From: Bacteroidales bacterium
GTDB lineage: Bacteria > Bacteroidota > Bacteroidia > Bacteroidales > Paludibacteraceae
Length of the DNA: 6,832 nt
Reading direction: 5' to 3'
Assembly (NCBI GenBank): GCA_900766775.1
Contig: CAAFXN010000263.1
Coordinates: forward strand, 1 to 6,832
Shown: piece by piece, positions 6,190-6,832 of the stretch
Layout: each line of letters opens with the position of its first letter
Position numbering within the stretch: position 1 is the stretch's first letter
Program-made: the position numbers and the translations under genes
Notes under the pieces: generated by a model
Databases searched by the model: none
The model's input: the letters and a program-made list of their open reading frames with translations, nothing else
What the model was told of the DNA's origin: nothing

Positions 6190-6720
6190 ATGAAAAAAGT
6201 AGTATATGGAATGCTGATGCTTTGCGCGGTGCTCTTGGCATCATGCGAGAAAGCAGAGATAGGTGGTACGGCGGTAGAATCGCTGAGTGGACAATGGTAT
6301 GTACATGTGGATGCTATCGACTTAGATGGCTCCGTGTGGGCAGAAGACCCCTACGGCATGGGAAATATCCTCCTGCTGACCTACAACACCAATGCAAACG
6401 ATGCCGACTCCCTCATTGTGGACGACTTGGAGAATTTCTGGGCGTTTAAGGTAACCGTACCGTGTGCGCTTTCCACAGGTACTTTCGGTTGGGGCAGTAG
6501 TGAGAAGTCTTCTACTAACTTAGTACCGGATTACGGTATTCAAGTGCCGTTGTGGGAAGGCAAAATCTTGAAAGGGGCAGCAACCACTCCTTCGGGTATG
6601 CCAGCAGACTCCATCGTGTTCAACGTGTTGTTCGAGGATGATACCAATCCTGCTGATTATGGCTTTAGCCACTATCAGATAGCCGGATACCGATACACCG
6701 GTTTGGCAGGCGACGAATAA
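6190..6720 (+). CDS. Small lipoprotein resembling the Lipid_bd family (PF12888, BT_2261-like)
   Basis: This 176-aa protein carries a lipoprotein signal peptide ending in LLASC, lipidated at cysteine 19, followed by CEKAE. The mature part is a small beta-rich domain: SGQWYVHVDAI (33-43), ENFWAFKVTV (81-90), a repeated pattern of short strands, and the closing segment MPADSIVFNVLFEDD...YGFSHYQIAGYRYTGLAGDE (137-176). The ADSI-F-V-FEDD and Y-I-G-R-TG pattern is what I recall from the family annotated as lipid-binding putative hydrolase. The hydrolase label has no visible catalytic motif behind it and should not be taken literally. The gene starts 5 nt after the preceding stop, so translation is probably coupled. 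It is the last gene before the terminator. An accessory role on the surface next to SusCD is inferred. Confidence 0.8.
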   Translation: MKKVVYGMLMLCAVLLASCEKAEIGGTAVESLSGQWYVHVDAIDLDGSVWAEDPYGMGNILLLTYNTNANDADSLIVDDLENFWAFKVTVPCALSTGTFGWGSSEKSSTNLVPDYGIQVPLWEGKILKGAATTPSGMPADSIVFNVLFEDDTNPADYGFSHYQIAGYRYTGLAGDE

Positions 6721-6743
6721 GCCGTTTTAGACATGCTCACACG

Positions 6744-6788
6744 ATACAGACTGCTCGAGAACTATTGGGCAGTCTGTATTCGCTTTTT
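6744..6788 (+). terminator. Rho-independent terminator of the susCD operon
   Basis: ATACAGACTGC (6744-6754) and GCAGTCTGTAT (6769-6779) form a perfect 11-bp stem. It can extend into the loop through T-G, C-G, G-T and A-T pairs, leaving a 6-nt loop at 6759-6764. A run of five T follows at 6784-6788 after a short spacer. It begins 23 nt after the last stop codon, as expected for an operon end. The T run is modest and starts 4 nt after the stem. Confidence 0.85.
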
Positions 6789-6799
6789 GCGCTGTTTTA

Positions 6800-6831
6800 T
6801 TTGCACGATTGAAAAAAAAGCAGTACCTTTG
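6800..6831 (+). promoter_or_regulatory. Rightward promoter for a gene beyond the window
   Basis: TTTG at 6800-6803 and TACCTTTG at 6824-6831 are exactly 20 nt apart, a full match to the Bacteroidota consensus. The element lies 12 nt after the terminator T run. The predicted start site falls just outside the window, so the gene it serves is unknown; it marks the start of a separate transcription unit. Confidence 0.75.
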
Positions 6832-6832
6832 C

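Noticed and set aside
6162..6449. Plus-strand frame of 95 codons overlapping the last two genes
   Set aside because: The overlapping frame at 6190-6720 has a perfect lipoprotein signal and family motifs; this one is an out-of-frame shadow.

Overview
The window looks like a short contig from an uncultured Bacteroidales (phylum Bacteroidota). Three things point there: a SusC/SusD outer-membrane import pair followed by surface lipoproteins, three promoters of the Bacteroidota type (TTTG or CTTG, about 20 nt, then TAnnTTTG), and A-rich rather than Shine-Dalgarno-rich start regions. The genus cannot be told from the sequence alone.

Layout. Bases 1-21 are an Illumina TruSeq adapter remnant, not genomic DNA. 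Bases 22-93 hold the first 24 codons of a leftward sugar O-acetyltransferase gene (maa-like) that is cut off by the contig edge; its promoter lies at 117-148. The intergenic region 94-708 separates this gene from a rightward operon. It is rich in structure: a GC-rich inverted-repeat element (174-260), a 133-bp element with nearly perfect 20-bp inverted ends enclosing three exact 11-bp tandem repeats (288-420), a T11 tract, and the operon promoter (594-625), whose -7 box forms one arm of a 9-bp inverted repeat.

The operon (709-6720) has four genes on the + strand: a SusC/RagA-type TonB-dependent transporter (1066 aa), a SusD/RagB-type substrate-binding lipoprotein (500 aa), an Ig-like plus BT_2262-type lipoprotein (239 aa), and a small lipoprotein resembling the Lipid_bd (PF12888) family (176 aa). 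Gaps between the genes are 19, 33 and 5 nt. A strong hairpin terminator follows at 6744-6788, and a new rightward promoter at 6800-6831 leads off the window.

How they work together: SusC forms the outer-membrane barrel and SusD closes over it as an external lid. The two smaller lipoproteins are expected to sit on the cell surface beside the pair. From memory, gene order and families match Bacteroides thetaiotaomicron BT2264-BT2261, whose purified SusCD complex carried bound peptides. No glycoside hydrolase, sulfatase, sigma/anti-sigma pair or hybrid two-component regulator is visible here, so an oligopeptide or other non-glycan cargo is at least as plausible as a glycan. The least explained parts of the window are the two repeat elements and the operator-like symmetry at the operon promoter.
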